From the NCBI RefSeq assembly GCF_963576675.1, contig NC_088919.1, positions 60,408,578 to 60,472,577 on the forward strand: 64,000 bases of DNA. The letters run 5' to 3'. The translations under genes and the position numbers were made by a program. Positions 61,745 to 64,000 of the stretch are shown in pieces (the stretch's first letter is position 1; every line of letters begins with the position of its first letter). The stretch comes from Euphorbia lathyris. Taxonomy: Eukaryota; Streptophyta; Magnoliopsida; Malpighiales; Euphorbiaceae. The notes beneath the pieces were generated by a model. That model searched no databases. It saw only the letters and a list, made by a program, of their open reading frames with translations, and was not told the DNA's origin.

Positions 61745-63931
61745 TTATTGACAGCTATATCTCTGCCAACTTGGCAATTGAATCCTGCTTAGCTTGCTGG
61801 CTTGTAATGATAGGACAACATTCAGCAGATCCTTGAGTCCCTTGACTTCGTTGAGAAGTAGAGTGACTTGAGAGAGCTGAGTTGCATAAGGAATTGAAGA
61901 TCCAGCAATAGGCGAAGCGGAATGTTGAAGATCGTGAATGAGTGCTTGTACTGAGTCAAGGAGCTTTTTCCCGGACTCAGTGGCATCCTGATGTACATCA
62001 GTATAACCAGAAAAAAGTGGGGTGAAAGGAGTACCATGGTCAGTGACTGGATGACTTGGCTCAATCTGCACTTGAGTTGGAGGTAAGTGTGATCGATCAA
62101 CAGAGAGGTGGTTGATGGAAGTCATAACCCGAACACTGTCAGTGCTGACGGCAGAGGGATGAGGAGTCAGCATCATGCTTGAGGAAATAGCATGGGCAGT
62201 GCTTGGTTCAACCTGACTTGTAGAAGTGGTTGAAGTGTTATGCTCGGCATGTTCCTGTTGAGAAGAAACAGAGGCTTGTTTTTCCAACGGCGTTGTAGTA
62301 GAGGAAGTTGAGGGCCGTTTGAAAAACTTTAATTGGACGGTAGAAGGATCCTTTGTTGTCTTGGAGAGGACAAGTTCAGGAATGGATGGTGGTTGCACAT
62401 GAGGGTTACTGACTATTACCTCACTGGCCTTAACCAGTTTTCGCCTTCTACGTGGTGGAGTGGTATGATGAGCAGGTTCTTTTGAGTGAGTAGGAGAAGG
62501 TTCCTTTTGCTCAGTATGAATCTGGTCAGCTTGCTCTTCAACTTGTTCAACTCCCGCAGCCAACTTAGTGTCAGTCTGCATAGCTCCACCTGCTAACCCA
62601 GTGTTAGCATTCTCAGCTTCTATTGCACTGTCATATTTCTCAGAGTCATCAGCGTCATCCTGACTGCTGGCTTCAACTTCTTCTTCTTCAGCAGTGCTAT
62701 CTCCATCAAGCTCTTCCTCTACTTGGGAGATGAAGTGGTCATCTAACTGGACGTCTGTTCCCTCAGCATCAGTACCTTGGCATTGAGTGAAGTAAGAATC
62801 ACCTGGTACAATAAAGTCCATCGGTATGACGTCGAGAGTGGCCAGTGTTGAAGACTTCTGCTTCTTCTGAGGGAGCTCAGCAGCTTCCTCAGTGTCAGGC
62901 TCATCTTGCCTGCTTCTCTTCTCAGCTGACTTTCCAGCTGACCTCTGCCTCTTTGCTGGAGACACAACATTAGGTGTCTCAGCAGATTTTCTCTTGCGGG
63001 AAGCTGGGGCCTTAGTTCTTTGCCCTTTCTTAGGCTCAGCTATAGTCTCCTCAGTCTGATCAGCTTGGCCAGCAGCAGCAACAACTTTTCCTTTCTTCAA
63101 GGGCTGCCCATATTTCAGTGCCCACAGCGAGGCAGCTATGATCTTGGTTCCTCTGACGGATTCGTCACCTTTGAGGTCAATCTTGTGGTCGATGAGGATC
63201 CTGGTAATGATTGATCCCAACCTCATTGTACCTGTGCTGCGTAGGAACCCAGCAACTAGGAAGACCGGTATGTTGATGGGGGTGTACGTCAGCATGTGCC
63301 ATATGAAGCACTGTTCAAAGTTCGTTGCGGAGGTCGTGCTGTTTATCTTAGGGTAAATGAAGTAGCTCAGCAGGTAGTGAGCCATCTTTTGGTGCTGTCC
63401 CATTGAAGATGCTGAGATCTCGCCTGAGTGACCCTTAGGTTTGCAGAAAGTATGGACGTAGTTGGTCTTGTCCTGATCTCCAGACTTCCTCAGCCTTACT
63501 CCCTCAGTTTTAAGCTGGAGGAGATTGCCTATGTATAGAGGGTTGATGAAGATAGTCTTTCCTTTTACTTTAGTGCTTAGATAGTCAGGGGAATCACTGG
63601 CAACCATGAGATTGTGGTAAAACTCCCTTACCAGGTCAGGATACGTTTCATCTCTGACAGAGAACAACCCAGTCCATTCGTTCTTTGCAATCCATTCGGC
63701 AAACGGTTGTTCATGTTGGACAAATTGCTCAGAAACCCATCTTGAGGGCTCAACTTTCCAATCGAGGACACTTTCGAAAACTTTGGAATAGGTCCGTACC
63801 TTCACAGCTTTTTCTTTTCCAGGGTTTTGATCAGTTTTACCCTTGCTAGAGATGGAAGGGTTTCGTGGAGGTTCATTGGAGCTGGACTTATTTTGTTCGG
63901 CACCGGAGACGTTGAAAGATGGCTCAGTCAT
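61745..63931 (-). CDS. Copia element B extra ORF (putative plant transposon protein domain)
   Basis: A 728-codon frame starting MTEPSFNVSG, homologous to the 583-codon frame of element A. Shared blocks include AEWIAKNEWTGLF, YPDLVREFYHNL, FCKPKGHSGEI, HQKMAHYLLSYFIYPK and FIWHMLTYTPINIPVFLV. The middle has lysine/arginine clusters (ASRKRKSAE, SPAKRQRSAGK) resembling nuclear localisation signals. Strongly acidic and S/T/Q-rich linkers follow. The frame closes early through a frameshift near 61800. No signal peptide or membrane anchor is seen. The role in the element's life cycle is unknown. Confidence 0.78.
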   Translation of the reverse strand: MTEPSFNVSGAEQNKSSSNEPPRNPSISSKGKTDQNPGKEKAVKVRTYSKVFESVLDWKVEPSRWVSEQFVQHEQPFAEWIAKNEWTGLFSVRDETYPDLVREFYHNLMVASDSPDYLSTKVKGKTIFINPLYIGNLLQLKTEGVRLRKSGDQDKTNYVHTFCKPKGHSGEISASSMGQHQKMAHYLLSYFIYPKINSTTSATNFEQCFIWHMLTYTPINIPVFLVAGFLRSTGTMRLGSIITRILIDHKIDLKGDESVRGTKIIAASLWALKYGQPLKKGKVVAAAGQADQTEETIAEPKKGQRTKAPASRKRKSAETPNVVSPAKRQRSAGKSAEKRSRQDEPDTEEAAELPQKKQKSSTLATLDVIPMDFIVPGDSYFTQCQGTDAEGTDVQLDDHFISQVEEELDGDSTAEEEEVEASSQDDADDSEKYDSAIEAENANTGLAGGAMQTDTKLAAGVEQVEEQADQIHTEQKEPSPTHSKEPAHHTTPPRRRRKLVKASEVIVSNPHVQPPSIPELVLSKTTKDPSTVQLKFFKRPSTSSTTTPLEKQASVSSQQEHAEHNTSTTSTSQVEPSTAHAISSSMMLTPHPSAVSTDSVRVMTSINHLSVDRSHLPPTQVQIEPSHPVTDHGTPFTPLFSGYTDVHQDATESGKKLLDSVQALIHDLQHSASPIAGSSIPYATQLSQVTLLLNEVKGLKDLLNVVLSLQASKLSRIQLPSWQRYSCQ

Positions 63932-64000
63932 TCTTCTAAGATGGAGAGAAATAGAGGTATTTGAGAGAGAGAGGTTTGAGTAATTTCTTAGCCTTAAGAA

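Larger units (their letters stand above)
59295..64000 (-). mobile_element. Sirevirus-like Copia element B, 3' half (runs off the window)
   Basis: Same family and orientation as element A: 3' LTR (59295-60645), polypurine tract, then the extra frame. Gag, pol and 5' LTR should lie right of base 64000. Its LTR is clearly diverged from element A's. Confidence 0.88.

Overview
The window is nuclear DNA from a flowering plant, most likely a eudicot. It is AT-rich and intron-rich, with LTR retrotransposons primed by initiator tRNA-Met (TGGTATCAGAGC sites), an Au-type SINE, Helitrons, MULEs and a PIF/Harbinger-type element. I cannot name the species. No RNA gene, CRISPR array or prokaryote-type operon is visible.

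The only host genes are two tandem minus-strand copies of one gene, recognised as FBL11, a BTB/POZ plus leucine-rich-repeat protein. Copy 1 (ATG at 8059) runs off the left edge after exon 13. Copy 2 (ATG at 27955, stop at 15230) is complete: I could place 19 exons whose splice phases all agree, giving 952 codons with no internal stop. Both look coding-competent. The duplicated block reaches at least 10079 in copy 1 and 36757 in copy 2. Each copy has since taken its own insertions, so the other copy often serves as the empty-site reference.

1-8059 is FBL11 copy 1, with a SINE in one intron. 8264-9822 is a MULE upstream of copy 1 carrying a gene fragment. 10080-15229 is spacer with an LTR-like fragment, a dead LINE, a palindromic MULE with 9-bp target duplications and a TRIM-like fragment. 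15230-27955 is FBL11 copy 2, with a MULE in the last intron and a degenerate Copia element in intron 7. 28058-28996 is a 5'-truncated LINE, 102 bp upstream of the copy 2 ATG. 29057-36885 is a nest: a foldback element holds a second inverted-repeat element, which holds a PIF/Harbinger-type element, which holds two head-to-tail Helitrons, one carrying a SINE.

37329-57558 is a decayed Gypsy element bounded by the 5-bp duplication gtctt. Nested in its gag is a 12.8-kb Sirevirus-like Copia element (40165-52936, duplication acccc). That element has nearly identical LTRs, an open 1030-codon pol frame and an open 583-codon extra frame downstream of pol. Its own gag is split by a solo LTR (48168-50456, duplication tcttt). 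The Gypsy 5' LTR also holds a 1.2-kb foldback. 57691-59294 holds a Helitron end and LTR-like fragments. From 59295 to the right edge is the 3' half of a second member of the same Copia family, with a 728-codon homologue of the extra frame. The paired extra frames are the most promising poorly understood feature; I see no new defence or metabolic system.
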